DNA of 64,000 nucleotides, taken from NCBI GenBank assembly GCA_037975125.1, contig CM075860.1:40628393-40692392 (forward strand). Reading direction: 5' to 3'. The notes under the pieces were generated by a model, which was not told the origin of the DNA, did no database searches, and was given only the letters and a program-made list of their open reading frames with translations. Positions 10,826-24,975 of this stretch are shown here, piece by piece. The translations under genes and the position numbers were made by a program. The stretch's first letter is position 1. Each line of letters starts with the position of its first letter. The DNA is from Latrodectus hesperus. Its lineage: Eukaryota > Arthropoda > Arachnida > Araneae > Theridiidae.

Positions 10826-13800
10826 TAGTGTATTCATTTGTATTTGTGTGGCCTTGCAAGAATTGGAGAATTGATTATTGGAGAAGGGTTTTGATACATA
10901 TCATATTAAAATTAATGCAAAATCAAAATAATACACTTTGAAGCACAATTAAAAGCAATCTTTAGTCTTTTCATATATACTCTCCAGCACATAGACTTAT
11001 AACAGGAGGAAATTAGGCTGTATTAGCTAATAAAAATACCATTTGCATTTGGGTAGCCTTCCAAGAGTTACAAAATTGGTTATTGGAGAAGGGTTTTGAT
11101 GCATCATATTAAAATCAATGCAAAATCAAAATAATGCACTTTGAAGCACAATTAAAAGCAATCTTTAGTCTTTTCATATATACTCTCCAGCACATAGACT
11201 TATAACAGGAGGAAATATAGGCTGTATTAGCTAATGAAAATACCATTTGCATTTGGGTAGCCTTCCAAGAGTTACAGAATTGGTTATTGGAGAAGGGTTT
11301 TGATACATCATATTAAAATCAATGCAAAATCAAAATAATGCACTTTGAAGCACAATTAAAAGCAATCTTTAGTCTTTTCATATATACTCTCCAGCACATA
11401 GACTTATAACAGGAGGAAATTAGGCTGTATTAGCTAATGAAAATACCATTTGCATTTGGGTAGCCTTCCAAGAGTTACAGAATTGGTTATTGGAGAAGGG
11501 TTTTGATACATCATATTAAAATCAATGCAAAATCAAAATAATGCACTTTGAAGCACAATTAAAAGCAATCTTTAGTCTTTTCATATATACTCTCCAGCAC
11601 ATAGACTTATAACAGGAGGAAATATAGGCTGTATTAGCTAATGAAAATACCATTTGCATTTGGGTAGCCTTCCAAGAGTTACAGAATTGGTTATTGGAGA
11701 AGGGTTTTGATACATCATATTAAAATCAATGCAAAATCAAAATAATGCACTTTGAAGCACAATTAAAAGCAATCTTTAGTCTTTTCATATATACTCTCCA
11801 GCACATAGACTTATAACAGGAGGAAATTAGGCTGTATTAGCTAATGAAAATACCATTTGCATTTGGGTAGCCTTCCAAGAGTTACAGAATTGGTTATTGG
11901 AGAAGGGTTTTGATACATCATATTAAAATCAATGCAAAATCAAAATAATGCACTTTGAAGCACAATTAAAAGCAATCTTTAGTCTTTTCATATATACTCT
12001 CCAGCACATAGACTTATAACAGGAGGAAATATAGGCTGTATTAGCTAATGAAAATACCATTTGCATTTGGGTAGCCTTCCAAGAGTTACAGAATTGGTTA
12101 TTGGAGAAGGGTTTTGATACATCATATTAAAATCAATGCAAAATCAAAATAATGCACTTTGAAGCACAATTAAAAGCAATCTTTAGTCTTTTCATATATA
12201 CTCTCCAGCACATAGACTTATAACAGGAGGAAATATAGGCTGTATTAGCTAATGAAAATACCATTTGCATTTGGGTAGCCTTCCAAGATGTTACAGAATT
12301 GGTTATTGGAGAAGGGTTTTGATACATCATATTAAAATCAATGCAAAATCAAAATAATGCACTTTGAAGCACAATTAAAAGCAATCTTTAGTCTTTTCAT
12401 ATATACTCTCCAGCACATAGACTTATAACAGGAGGAAATATAGGCTGTATTAGCTAATGAAAATACCATTTGCATTTGGGTAGCCTTCCAAGAGTTACAG
12501 AATTGGTTATTGGAGAAGGGTTTTGATACATCATATTAAAATCAATGCAAAATCAAAATAATGCACTTTGAAGCACAATTAAAAGCAATCTTTAGTCTTT
12601 TCATATATACTCTCCAGCACATAGACTTATAACAGGAGGAAATATAGGCTGTATTAGCTAATGAAAATACCATTTGCATTTGGGTAGCCTTCCAAGAGTT
12701 ACAGAATTGGTTATTGGAGAAGGGTTTTGATACATCATATTAAAATCAATGCAAAATCAAAATAATGCACTTTGAAGCACAATTAAAAGCAATCTTTAGT
12801 CTTTTCATATATACTCTCCAGCACATAGACTTATAACAGGAGGAAATATAGGCTGTATTAGCTAATGAAAATACCATTTGCATTTGGGTAGCCTTCCAAG
12901 AGTTACAGAATTGGTTATTGGAGAAGGGTTTTGATACATCATATTAAAATCAATGCAAAATCAAAATAATGCACTTTGAAGCACAATTAAAAGCAATCTT
13001 TAGTCTTTTCATATATACTCTCCAGCACATAGACTTATAACAGGAGGAAATATAGGCTGTATTAGCTAATGAAAATACCATTTGCATTTGGGTAGCCTTC
13101 CAAGAGTTACAGAATTGGTTATTGGAGAAGGGTTTTGATACATCATATTAAAATCAATGCAAAATCAAAATAATGCACTTTGAAGCACAATTAAAAGCAA
13201 TCTTTAGTCTTTTCATATATACTCTCCAGCACATAGACTTATAACAGGAGGAAATATAGGCTGTATTAGCTAATGAAAATACCATTTGCATTTGGGTAGC
13301 CTTCCAAGAGTTACAGAATTGGTTATTGGAGAAGGGTTTTGATACATCATATTAAAATCAATGCAAAATCAAAATAATGCACTTTGAAGCACAATTAAAA
13401 GCAATCTTTAGTCTTTTCATATATACTCTCCAGCACATAGACTTATAACAGGAGGAAATATAGGCTGTATTAGCTAATGAAAATACCATTTGCATTTGGG
13501 TAGCCTTCCAAGAGTTACAGAATTGGTTATTGGAGAAGGGTTTTGATACATCATATTAAAATCAATGCAAAATCAAAATAATGCACTTTGAAGCACAACT
13601 AAAAGCAATCTTTAGTCTTTTCATATATACTCTCCAGCACATAGACTTATAACAGGAGGAAATATAGGCTGTATTACCTAATGAAGATACCATTTGCATT
13701 TGGGTAGCCTTCCAAGAGTTACAGAATTGGTTATTGGCGAAGGGTTTTGATACATCATATTAAAATCAATGCAAAATCAAAATAATGCACTTTGAAGCAC

Positions 13801-16800
13801 AACTAAAAGCAATCTTTAGTCTTTTCATATATACTCTCCAGCACATAGACTTATAACAGGAGGAAATATAGGCTGTATTACCTAATGAAGATACCATTTG
13901 CATTTGGGTAGCCTTCCAAGAGTTACAGAATTGGTTATTGGCGAAGGGTTTTGATACATCATATTAAAATCAATGCAAAATCAAAATAATGCACTTTGAA
14001 GCACAACTAAAAGCAATCTTTAGTCTTTTCATATATACTCTCCAGCACATAGACTTATAACAGGAGGAAATATAGGCTGTATTACCTAATGAAGATACCA
14101 TTTGCATTTGGGTAGCCTTCCAAGAGTTACAGAATTGGTTATTGGCGAAGGGTTTTGATACATCATATTAAAATCAATGCAAAATCAAAATAATGCACTT
14201 TGAAGCACAACTAAAAGCAATCTTTAGTCTTTTCATATATACTCTCCAGCACATAGACTTATAACAGGAGGAAATATAGGCTGTATTACCTAATGAAGAT
14301 ACCATTTGCATTTGGGTAGCCTTCCAAGAGTTACAGAATTGGTTATTGGCGAAGGGTTTTGATACATCATATTAAAATCAATGCAAAATCAAAATAATGC
14401 ACTTTGAAGCACAACTAAAAGCAATCTTTAGTCTTTTCATATATACTCTCCAGCACATAGACTTATAACAGGAGGAAATATAGGCTGTATTACCTAATGA
14501 AGATACCATTTGCATTTGGGTAGCCTTCCAAGAGTTACAGAATTGGTTATTGGCGAAGGGTTTTGATACATCATATTAAAATCAATGCAAAATCAAAATA
14601 ATGCACTTTGAAGCACAACTAAAAGCAATCTTTAGTCTTTTCATATATACTCTCCAGCACATAGACTTATAACAGGAGGAAATATAGGCTGTATTACCTA
14701 ATGAAGATACCATTTGCATTTGGGTAGCCTTCCAAGAGTTACAGAATTGGTTATTGGAGAAGGGTTTTGATACATCATATTAAAATCAATGCAAAATCAA
14801 AATAATGCACTTTGAAGCACAATTAAAAGCAATCTTTAGTCTTTTCATATATACTCTCCAGCACATAGACTTATAACAGGAGGAAATATAGGCTGTATTA
14901 CCTAATGAAGATACCATTTGCATTTGGGTAGCCTTCCAAGAGTTACAGAATTGGTTATTGGAGAAGGGTTTTGATACATCATATTAAAATCAATGCAAAA
15001 TCAAAATAATGCACTTTGAAGCACAACTAAAAGCAATCTTTAGTCTTTTCATATATACTCTCCAGCACATAGACTTATAACAGGAGGAAATATAGGCTGT
15101 ATTAGCTAATGAAAATACCATTTGCATTTGGGTAGCCTTCCAAGAGTTACAGAATTGGTTATTGGAGAAGGGTTTTGATACATCATATTAAAATCAATGC
15201 AAAATCAAAATAATGCACTTTGAAGCACAACTAAAAGCAATCTTTAGTCTTTTCATATATACTCTCCAGCACATAGACTTATAACAGGAGGAAATATAGG
15301 CTGTATTACCTAATGAAGATACCATTTGCATTTGGGTAGCCTTCCAAGAGTTACAGAATTGGTTATTGGAGAAGGGTTTTGATACATCATATTAAAATCA
15401 ATGCAAAATCAAAATAATGCACTTTGAAGCACAACTAAAAGCAATCTTTAGTCTTTTCATATATACTCTCCAGCACATAGACTTATAACAGGAGGAAATA
15501 TAGGCTGTATTACCTAATGAAGATACCATTTGCATTTGGGTAGCCTTCCAAGAGTTACAGAATTGGTTATTGGAGAAGGGTTTTGATACATCATATTAAA
15601 ATCAATGCAAAATCAAAATAATGCACTTTGAAGCACAACTAAAAGCAATCTTTAGTCTTTTCATATATACTCTCCAGCACATAGACTTATAACAGGAGGA
15701 AATATAGGCTGTATTACCTAATGAAGATACCATTTGCATTTGGGTAGCCTTCCAAGAGTTACAGAATTGGTTATTGGAGAAGGGTTTTGATACATCATAT
15801 TAAAATCAATGCAAAATCAAAATAATGCACTTTGAAGCACAACTAAAAGCAATCTTTAGTCTTTTCATATATACTCTCCAGCACATAGACTTATAACAGG
15901 AGGAAATATAGGCTGTATTAGCTAATGAAAATACCATTTGCATTTGGGTAGCCTTCCAAGAGTTACAGAATTGGTTATTGGAGAAGGGTTTTGATACATC
16001 ATATTAAAATCAATGCAAAATCAAAATAATGCACTTTGAAGCACAACTAAAAGCAATCTTTAGTCTTTTCATATATACTCTCCAGCACATAGACTTATAA
16101 CAGGAGGAAATATAGGCTGTATTAGCTAATGAAAATACCATTTGCATTTGGGTAGCCTTCCAAGAGTTACAGAATTGGTTATTGGAGAAGGGTTTTGATA
16201 CATCATATTAAAATCAATGCAAAATCAAAATAATGCACTTTGAAGCACAATTAAAAGCAATCTTTAGTCTTTTCATATATACTCTCCAGCACATAGACTT
16301 ATAACAGGAGGAAATTAGGCTGTATTAGCTAATGAAAATACCATTTGCATTTGGGTAGCCTTCCAAGAGTTACAGAATTGGTTATTGGAGAAGGGTTTTG
16401 ATACATCATATTAAAATCAATGCAAAATCAAAATAATGCACTTTGAAGCACAATTAAAAGCAATCTTTAGTCTTTTCATATATACTCTCCAGCACATAGA
16501 CTTATAACAGGAGGAAATATAGGCTGTATTAGCTAATGAAAATACCATTTGCATTTGGGTAGCCTTCCAAGAGTTACAGAATTGGTTATTGGAGAAGGGT
16601 TTTGATACATCATATTAAAATCAATGCAAAATCAAAATAATGCACTTTGAAGCACAATTAAAAGCAATCTTTAGTCTTTTCATATATACTCTCCAGCACA
16701 TAGACTTATAACAGGAGGAAATATAGGCTGTATTAGCTAATGAAAATACCATTTGCATTTGGGTAGCCTTCCAAGAGTTACAGAATTGGTTATTGGAGAA

Positions 16801-17163
16801 GGGTTTTGATACATCATATTAAAATCAATGCAAAATCAAAATAATGCACTTTGAAGCACAATTAAAAGCAATCTTTAGTCTTTTCATATATACTCTCCAG
16901 CACATAGACTTATAACAGGAGGAAATATAGGCTGTATTAGCTAATGAAAATACCATTTGCATTTGGGTAGCCTTCCAAGAGTTACAGAGTTGGTTATTGG
17001 AGAAGAGTTTTGATACATCATATTAAAATCAATGCAAAATCAAAATAATGCACTTTGAAGCACAACTAAAAGCAATCTTTAGTCTTTTCATATGTACTCT
17101 GAAGCACATAGACCTGTAGCATGATGCAATATAGACTGGAATATTTTAGTGAGGGAAGATACT
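10826..17163. repeat. ~204-bp satellite array, about 31 units
   Basis: Unit landmarks are GCATTTGGGTAGCCTTCCAA, ATCAATGCAAAATCAAAATA, AGCAATCTTTAGTCTTTTCA and ACTTATAACAGGAGGAAATA. The landmark ACAGGAGG recurs every 203-205 bp from 11002 to 16915. The first (10826-11000) and last (about 17060-17163) units are clearly diverged, while internal units are almost identical. Diagnostic variants form blocks: AAATTAGG and AAATATAGG alternate over 11.0-12.0 kb; CCTAATGAAG with GGCGAAG is confined to about 13.68-14.70 kb; CAACTAAAAG runs from about 13.6 to 16.05 kb. No coding capacity. Confidence 0.97.
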
Positions 17164-18179
17164 ATGGTAGAAAATCACTCCATATATCCGTAGGTACAGT
17201 CCATAATTCGATAGTCTTAGTAATAGAAATCATACTGTACATTGAATAGGAAAAGCATACCAAACGTCAATAATTTCCATTTCAATTTTCATTTCAGATA
17301 TTTAGGTGGCTGAAAATTAATTAGCAAAATTAATTGCTCTTGTGAACTAACTGGGAAAACTTAACAATGTATTTCTCGTTTATTATAACGAAATTATATT
17401 TATACATTGGAATGTACAACGAAATGAGAACCTCTTTCTACTGGAATATTTCCTCTTAGACATAAATGTCTTTCAGTTTCAATTTGACTTGATAATTTTT
17501 TCTTTTCAAAAAGTATCTCAATATATTGTCTTTTAGGATACTTTTTAAGTGTTGTAAATAAATCTAATAACAGAGTTTACAATTTTCTTGATATGTAGTA
17601 ACCACAGTTGCAACTAAACGAAAGGGTATATAATGCATTAATAAGAGTTACACAGTGTTCACTTTTATGGCAGTACCAGTTCCGATTTCCAAGTTATCCA
17701 CAGTTACTTCTTATCACTTTGTGGAAACTAAATACTTGCATAATTGCTTATTAAATACTTTTAAAGTTGGAAACTAATTACTTATTAAATACTTGGAGCT
17801 TAATAAAGCAACAGTTTTTAAATGATCGGTGTAATTATGCCATTAAAAATCCGAGAAGTAATATCATTGAATTTTAATGTGCATATGTAGCTATGATGGG
17901 GCTTCTAAAGTAAGGTGACAATCATTGCTGTAAAAGTTGTAGTCGTTTGAATACGACGTGTTTGCCATTTGTTGGCTTTAAGTATCAGAGTCATGTCAAA
18001 ATACAATCTTTTCTAGAAATGTTTGTAAAAAATTATATATAAGTTTTTACAGTAATATAAATTATTTCAAATGTTTCATTTAAGATATTCCAAAGTGCAA
18101 AATACCCATTTCGACATCAGTTGATTTTTCTTTTCATGAAATTTTTTACTACATATTACAACCATATTTTATTAATGGA

Positions 18180-18510
18180 ATGAGAAAATTTGTCTTTGGG
18201 AGTGCATAAAAGCATTCTTCCATCCACATCTTGTTTAGAACGTTTTGAAAACGAATAAAAATTCATTCTACAAATATGGCAACATCATTGAAAAAATTTC
18301 ATCATAGGAAGAAACCTATATAATGTATTTTCTTTCCCTGATATCGCGTCTGAAAATTGTTGCCACAAATTTTTCGAAAGCTTTTTTTTATATCTCATTT
18401 TGTAACTAGAATTCTAAAAATATGTTCTCAATGCACAAAGTCACGTTACCCAACTTCTTGGACTTGCAAGCTATAGGGGTTTATCCTTAAAATTAATTCA
18501 CAGTTACACG
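18180..18510 (+). repeat. Dispersed repeat R3, copy 1
   Basis: Shares ordered blocks with 28880-29250 and 38240-38640. Examples are TCTGAAAATTGTTGCCAC (others: GTCAGAAAATTGTCGATGCG) and GTAACTAGAATTCTAAAAAT + ATGTTCTCAATGCA (others: ATAACCAGCATCTAAAAATA + TGCTATGAATGCA). No frame is shared. The family is unknown to me. Confidence 0.5.
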
Positions 18511-20087
18511 CCCAAATTTTAGGAAATTTTGTATAATTCGCGACGTAACTGAAGTTTAAAAACATGTAAAGGGAGCCATTAAACTCTAAGTAAATTTTGG
18601 TTAAAAATCAGTTTGATATAAATAGTATAAAACGAAATCTGATATGGGAAATTCAGAAAACACGAAATGCGTGATTAATGAAGTTTTATAATTAGCCAAA
18701 CAAAGGTTACAAAATTAAAAAAATTCAGTTAAATTATTCAAAAGTCTTCTTTCAACTTTTTTCCTTTTTAACCGTTAAATTTGCGTTGTACTCTTGATAA
18801 GTACAATGACTTTGACTTACTGAAAAGAACAATATAAATTATTAAATATATTAATAAAGCAGAGAATTTATCTATTCATAATATGTAACTAATTCTATAA
18901 AGCATTTATAAAATTATTTGGCTACTATTATATAGCGTTCTCCTGAAATATGTTTTTCTTATATTTTCTTTTGATCCCTTAGAACTACGGTCATGAAAGA
19001 CATACCATAGTATGAACAATGGCTTAGAAATGAGATTTAGTTGTTTCTTGTATCCAAAACTAAAAGCAATCATATAAAACTAGCATACTAATCTCGAAAA
19101 TAATACAAGAAATTAGAAATCAATTTCAAATTCAAAGTTATAGCAAATTATTTCATTAACACACACACAAAAACACTTTTACATAAATTAATGCAATCTG
19201 TAACTCGTGAACGAAACATTTAAAAAAATGCATAAGCTTGTTCACGTTATTCAAAACAACAAAATGTGAATTATTCAATTATTTTAAGATCAGTATAATT
19301 CCTTACCTAGCATAGTTTAAGTTAATAAATATTTTATAAAATGAAAATGCATAATTATGAATAAAAAACTTCCATTTTTTTTACTCATAATTACAAGACA
19401 TAACCAACGTCTTCGTAATTGTGAACATGGTTAAGTGACTTGGTCAAGATGACAACAATATAATGATCACATTACAAATATTGACTTTATAATATCAGAT
19501 TTCTTTTAATAAAACTGTCAAAGCTGCGATTTGTACAATATGTTAGTAGATACTAATTCTCTTAAATTCGTTCACACTTATTTTGTCACCAATATCAAGC
19601 ATTTTCAATAATACTTGATGTTCAGATGGAACACATCAAGTACAATGCTACATTTGGCTCAATTTTTAGCTTGAATTTTTTATTGCATTTATTTCCTTAT
19701 TTCAGATTTTGTCGCGATTGGCGAAATTCACACATATATTAATGATTTAGAGACGAAATAAACATTTGGTGTAAAACTTGTATCGCCAAATTTTCATGCT
19801 TTTTAAACGGATAAACACTAGAGAAAGATATTGTTAATGTACATAAGCATTATAAGCATATCGATCTATAATTAAATCAGAGAATAAAATTCTACATAAA
19901 TTATACAACTAGATTAGACTAATATTAATCATAAGTTTGAAGAGTAAGGCTTGTTTTCAATGCTTTGTTAAATCCACCATGCAACTTATGAAATTAAACC
20001 TATGATTGTTTTTTCAGACCTTTAGTTTAATCTACAATTCTAATGACATAAAAGGAAATTTCTTAATTTTTCTCACTAGATATTTTG

Positions 20088-20731
20088 GTACTTTTCCATA
20101 ACACCCCCGCTTTTGATAATCGCCGTAACGTGAAAAAAATCATGAATTATTGTCATAAATAATCATTCGCATCATGTATATGTTAAAGTTTTCAAAGGCT
20201 ACTAAAAATAATACAAAAATTTTATTTATATTTTATAAAATAAGTTTTATCGATAAGTGATTTATAATTATCACTTATTGATAAAACTTATTTGAACGCC
20301 AATGTTTATTTCTGTCGGAAAATATTTAGCAATCGCATCGGGCATCGATTACGTAAATATAATCTAAAAGTACCTTTTTTCAATGAGACAAAATTAAATT
20401 TTACTGTATTTAGTTGTTTTGGTCATTGGTAATTTATGAACTTAATGTTTTTTTTAACCGACAAAATTATCACCAATCAATCTTTTACACCAACTAGCTT
20501 TGCTTTGTTCAGCATTTAGTTTGTTTATCAATTTTTAATCAATTTTGCACAAAAAATCGATTTAATGTATATTAAATTTAAAATAAATTTTGAGCCATAA
20601 AATCATCGTATCTGCATTTCAATATTTTCTCTTCTCCGCTCATGACATGCTATTTCTTTAGGATTAAATCTCGGTACTTGGTACACATCGGTACTTTTCC
20701 ATTATCTTAGGAGTATAATGGAAAAGTACCG
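20088..20731. mobile_element. Candidate short inverted-repeat element
   Basis: GGTACTTTTCCATAA at 20088 is matched by the reverse complement of TAATGGAAAAGTACC ending at 20731. The right end lies inside a perfect 23-bp palindrome (20683-20705/20715-20737, 9-bp loop). No TSD or coding sequence was found, so the element call is tentative; the palindrome itself is certain. Confidence 0.3.
20238..20293. repeat. Hairpin
   Basis: AATAAGTTTTATC...ATAAGTGAT is followed after a short TTATAATT loop by its reverse complement with one mismatch, giving arms of about 23 bp. It has no obvious terminator or structural-RNA context. Confidence 0.7.
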
Positions 20732-23462
20732 ATGTGTTCTTGCTTGTGTCACTAAGAATTATGTCTCCATGGAAATACGATTTGACAAGAAATCGCAATT
20801 TTTACCAAACTATTCAAAACAAAATCATAAATTTAGAATTAGATAATTTTTGTGTTTTTTTATTAAGTGCTAAATTTCCTTTGACTGGACATTGGAAATT
20901 ATGAACAACATTCCATTTCTCAGATGATCGTCTAGCTGTGACTTTAATTTTCATATAACTACTAATTTTTTTAGAAATTATTGATAACATAGCTTGTAAT
21001 ATTTGAAATCTTAATGCAATTAAAGTTGCTTTGAAGTTATTTCTTTATATTTGATCATCTTCCATTCCATCAATTGGACACAAATTTTTGAATGCTGAAT
21101 CCTTGACAAATTTTTGTTTTCTAAAACTTTTTCGTTGGTTTATTCAATACTTCAAAACACTCAAATATAAAGTAAAGAAGTTTTTAATATTTTTTCAAGT
21201 TAAAAATAAACAAAATAATACTAAATTCGAGTAAAATTATATTAAAGTATTGCCGATTACTAGAATAGTATCATGTTTCAAATATTAGAAAATTAAAAGT
21301 CATAATTTGGTTAAATCTTAAGCTGTTTTTATTTTTCTTTCAGGTTGGCTATAATTGATAAATATAATTTAAAATTTAAATTATGAACATGTAGAATAGT
21401 TAGAAATACATTTATTTTCTGAATTGTTAATATAATATGACAATTTTGTCTTGAAATAATATAAAATAAAAATTTCTTTGTAACAATATTTTCTTATGAT
21501 TGGTTTATGGAATTTTGATTAAAATAAAATTACAAATTTTAGCCCTTATTTAAATTGATAAAGACATATTATTACAAGAAAATTTTCATTTTATTACGTA
21601 TCTATTGATTAATATTTTTTATTTCCCTCCTTAAAATAAACTGGATAAGCTACAATATAAAATTTTGAAGAACATTAAAAATACCAATCCTGTTTGATGC
21701 TATTTTAATTCAGGTATTACAAGTAGGTTATAATTACTTTCTGTTTGTATTGTAAAAATGACATTTAGAAAATTGTTTTATCTCTTTATTAGGAGAAATC
21801 TGAAAAGTTTGTTCTGAAACAGAACATTTGTTATTAAATTACATATTCCAATTCGAGCATAGCCTTTAAAATGTAAGCATTTCTTTTCAAAAACACAAAA
21901 TGTATTTTATTTAAACAATCAAAACTATTCTTTGCAGAAATATTTTTAATTTAAAAAAGTCCTAAATGATTAACATTCGAATTTATACTCTAATTAATAA
22001 TGAAAATGTCAATACAGATTGAAATATTAAGGCTTTTCACGAAAAAAAAAAAACACTGCATTGAAGTCAAAGGATTAAACGAAAATTAGCAAATATTAAC
22101 ATATTCCAAGAAATAAATTGAAGTTTGGAGTAATTAATAGAATAAATATACATGTGATTGTATCTAATTTACTGTTTAAATAGAATTCCTTATAATAAAA
22201 AGATTAATAACCTGACGAAACGAAAACAGCGTAATTATTCGAAAATGTAAAAGGAATAAGAAGGAAATAAACAGAGATTCCAAGGAAATATAAAAAAGAA
22301 ATAAATGAAAACTCTGTGCAAGAGGGAATATTACAACTTGAAGTATGAAAATTTCTTCAGAAGAAAACGAGAGATTCTCTTGATTTTTTTTTCTGGGGAA
22401 TCCAAATAAAAATATAAAGTATCTACTTAATAATCTTTTTGAGTATATCACAATAAATAACATAATGAGTTTGTTAAAGTATAGTCACGGAATTCTTGGA
22501 TTATACATGCTTGTTGACCATTTTATGGCAATTAATAAGTTTGAAACAGCTGGGTGATAAAAAAGAAAATTGAGCCAAAAATGTACTAAAAATGATATCT
22601 CGCTAAAGGAAAAACTAGCCAACTGTATCATTTTGTATTAAACGTACCAGCTCATCTATAGATTCTGCATAGTTTTCTGGTAAAATAATAAATTTTTCTG
22701 CGTCAAATTCTCACAACTATCCTCATATTTAGGAACTTTGTTTGGCAACATGAATAGCATCCTTGCTGAAGCTAATCGCTTCAGTAATAATTTGAAAGGT
22801 GAATTTTAGCTGCTTCGAACAAGGAAATTGCAACTTCATCCCAAATGAGTCTATATCCATTGAAGGGTTTTTATAGCCACGCAATTTCCTCCTAATCGTT
22901 ATCAGGAAATATTTCCTAGTATTTCTAAAGATGAGGGATTTTGTCATCCAAGGTAGATTTTGTCATGCTCAGCAAAGAAAAAAAGACGCTCAATATTATA
23001 GTTAAAAGAATGTTAACATCCATATTAGACAGGCTTATTACAGAGAACTGTCTAAAGCAAAAAACATTTAATAGACAGACTTATTATGGACAGCATTCTG
23101 CTATTATCTCAATTTATTTTTTTTTCTGAGTTTTATAAAGTAATTAAATGTTCAGGGATTTCATCATCACTTCTTGTATTTACATTATTATCGTGGGTAT
23201 TCGATTGCAGATATTATATAATCCCTCTGATGTAATACCACTTTTAGTGAATTCTTTTTGCGCGATGTATTTCATTTTTCTAACAATCTAGACTTAAATC
23301 TGCCACAAAATGATCTATAATTACGAAGTATTTCTGCGTGATATTATAATCTGTTTGATTTATATCATATAATGCTATGTAATCTATTTGTAAAGGAATA
23401 AAATGGCAACAAATTGCAACGAAATGCTGATGAATAAGTTGCTGATATTTAAAACTAGGTTT

Positions 23463-23790
23463 TATTTATTTAAAATGATAGCAAATTATATTACCTAAAG
23501 TTGGCTTGGTCCAAAATGGGGTGATGTTGACGTGAATATTTTTAATGTTAGCAAATTGTATAACCTAAAGTGTGTGTGTGTTAGTTTGGTCCAAAATGTG
23601 GTGATGTTGACTTCGTGAATCTTTTTAATGTTAGCAAATTGTATAACCTAAAGTGTGTGTGTGTGTGTTAGTTTGGTCCAAAATGTGGTGATGTTGACTT
23701 CGTGAATCTTTTTAATGTTAGCAAATTGTATAACCTAAAGTTTGCTTGATCCAAAATGTGGCGATGTTGACTTCGTGAATATTTTAAACG
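23463..23790. repeat. ~85-bp tandem repeat with (GT)n inside
   Basis: Four units with TTAGCAAATTGTATAACC, GGTCCAAAATGTGGTGATG and TTGACTTCGTGAAT. Unit starts are near 23471, 23543, 23627 and 23713. The second and third units contain GTGTGTG runs of different length; the first and last lack them. Confidence 0.9.
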
Positions 23791-24304
23791 TTCGATTTTT
23801 GCCTAGGAAGTGATTACTTAAAAAATAATTTGTTTTGTCCTCAATTATTTAAAGCTTAAAGCAACTTTTTTAATTATAAAAATTTTAATACAGTAAGAGA
23901 AGTATAAAAATATTTTTGTTAAATACCTTCATTTTCCTCCACAATGAGCACATAATATCATACAGTAATGACTGTTGAGGAATATTGCTGATAATGAAAT
24001 TTATATATTTCCCTTACAAATATCATAATATTCGGATTAACATCAGGCTGAAATATCTTCTTTTTATATTTTTTAAATCGGAATTGCATTGATTCCTATA
24101 TTTGTAACAGTTTTGGCGATACTTTAGCATTCTTATTCTATTTGTTCTAAAGTCATGTTCAATAAAAATGGCTTCAGAATGTCATGACAAATAGTCCTGC
24201 TAGATATAAGGGTCCATCAATCTTAAGAAATTGTTAAACTTTAAAAAAAAATTAGATTGCTAACAACCTAACACTTGTTACTTGAGTTGTGTCTCATGTC
24301 CACA

Positions 24305-24491
24305 TTGTCTTGGTTGGAAAAGACGTCTTTCTCATTATCGGAAGGCAGTGAATTCAATTCCTGACTTAATAGAAGATCCATTGTGCTTACTAAAGGTGAC
24401 GTAGTTGTGTAAATAAGTCATGATCGCAATGTCCTCCAAGTGAAATGATACTTCTGCTGATGGCAGATCAAGTTTTGATAATCTTCTACGA
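24305..24491 (+). mobile_element. Decayed SINE-like copy
   Basis: About 24305-24370 resembles a worn tRNA-type head (CAGTGAATTCAATTCCTGAC in the B-box position). It is followed by GCAATGTCCTCCAAGTGAAA, also present at 62455. The copy was itself the target of the family C SINE to its right. Confidence is limited by divergence. Confidence 0.45.
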
Positions 24492-24515
24492 GGTACTTGC
24501 TACTAAATTAGGAAG

Positions 24516-24951
24516 GTCTCCCCCGACAGCTTCTAAGTAACTGGTAGAACATAACTGTGGGATAATTACAGGGTGCAACAGCAACAAACTCGTCTGCGAA
24601 GACCCAATGCGACGGCTAGCATAAACATCTTGCTGTCTGAGGGGTAGGTCAAGTCTTGGCCGTCTGCTTGGTTGTTTGTGTTGTCGTGTGCCAGGTAGGC
24701 TGACATTAAGGGGTGCGCTGCTCCACTTTTCCAACTGAACCATATTTTGGTGGGGAGTCCGACTTCCTCAGTACACACATGCCTTAGGTACCCGTTTATA
24801 GGGTAGGTAACCATTCACAACACATTCATACAAGGAAAGGACAAAGACAGGATAGATAGAGAGAGAAAGTACGTCCATGCCCGAGCCATGATTCGAACCC
24901 AGGACCTCCCTATCCGCAATCAGGCACGATGACCACTAGACAAGTCTGCTT
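24516..24951 (-). mobile_element. tRNA-derived SINE, family C, with 24-bp TSD
   Basis: Read on the minus strand, the head is ACTTGTCTAGTGGTCATCGT...GGGTTCGAATCATGG, close to the head at 63772. The body has CCCTATAAACGGGTACC and GTCGGACTCCCCACC, and a TTGTTGCTGTTG-like tail. Direct repeats of 24 bp (22 matches) at 24492-24515 and 24952-24975 flank it exactly, as expected for LINE-mediated insertion. The small open frames inside (24486-24743, 24566-24814) are incidental. Confidence 0.85.
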
Positions 24952-24975
24952 GGTACTTGCTACTAAACTACGAAG

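Larger units (their letters stand above)
17164..23462. other. AT-rich DNA without recognised genes
   Basis: About 6.3 kb with no supported gene. Embedded items are listed separately: an R3 repeat copy near 18.2-18.5 kb, a hairpin at 20238-20293 and a candidate inverted-repeat element at 20088-20731. The open frames at 22176-22463 and 22729-22947 (minus) have biased AT composition and no recognisable domain. Confidence 0.45.

Noticed and set aside
12133..12330. Minus-strand ORF in the satellite
   Set aside because: It exists only because of one extra base in one unit; the other units lack it.
24486..24814. Two minus-strand ORFs of 82-85 residues
   Set aside because: They lie within the family C SINE in overlapping frames; SINEs do not code for protein.
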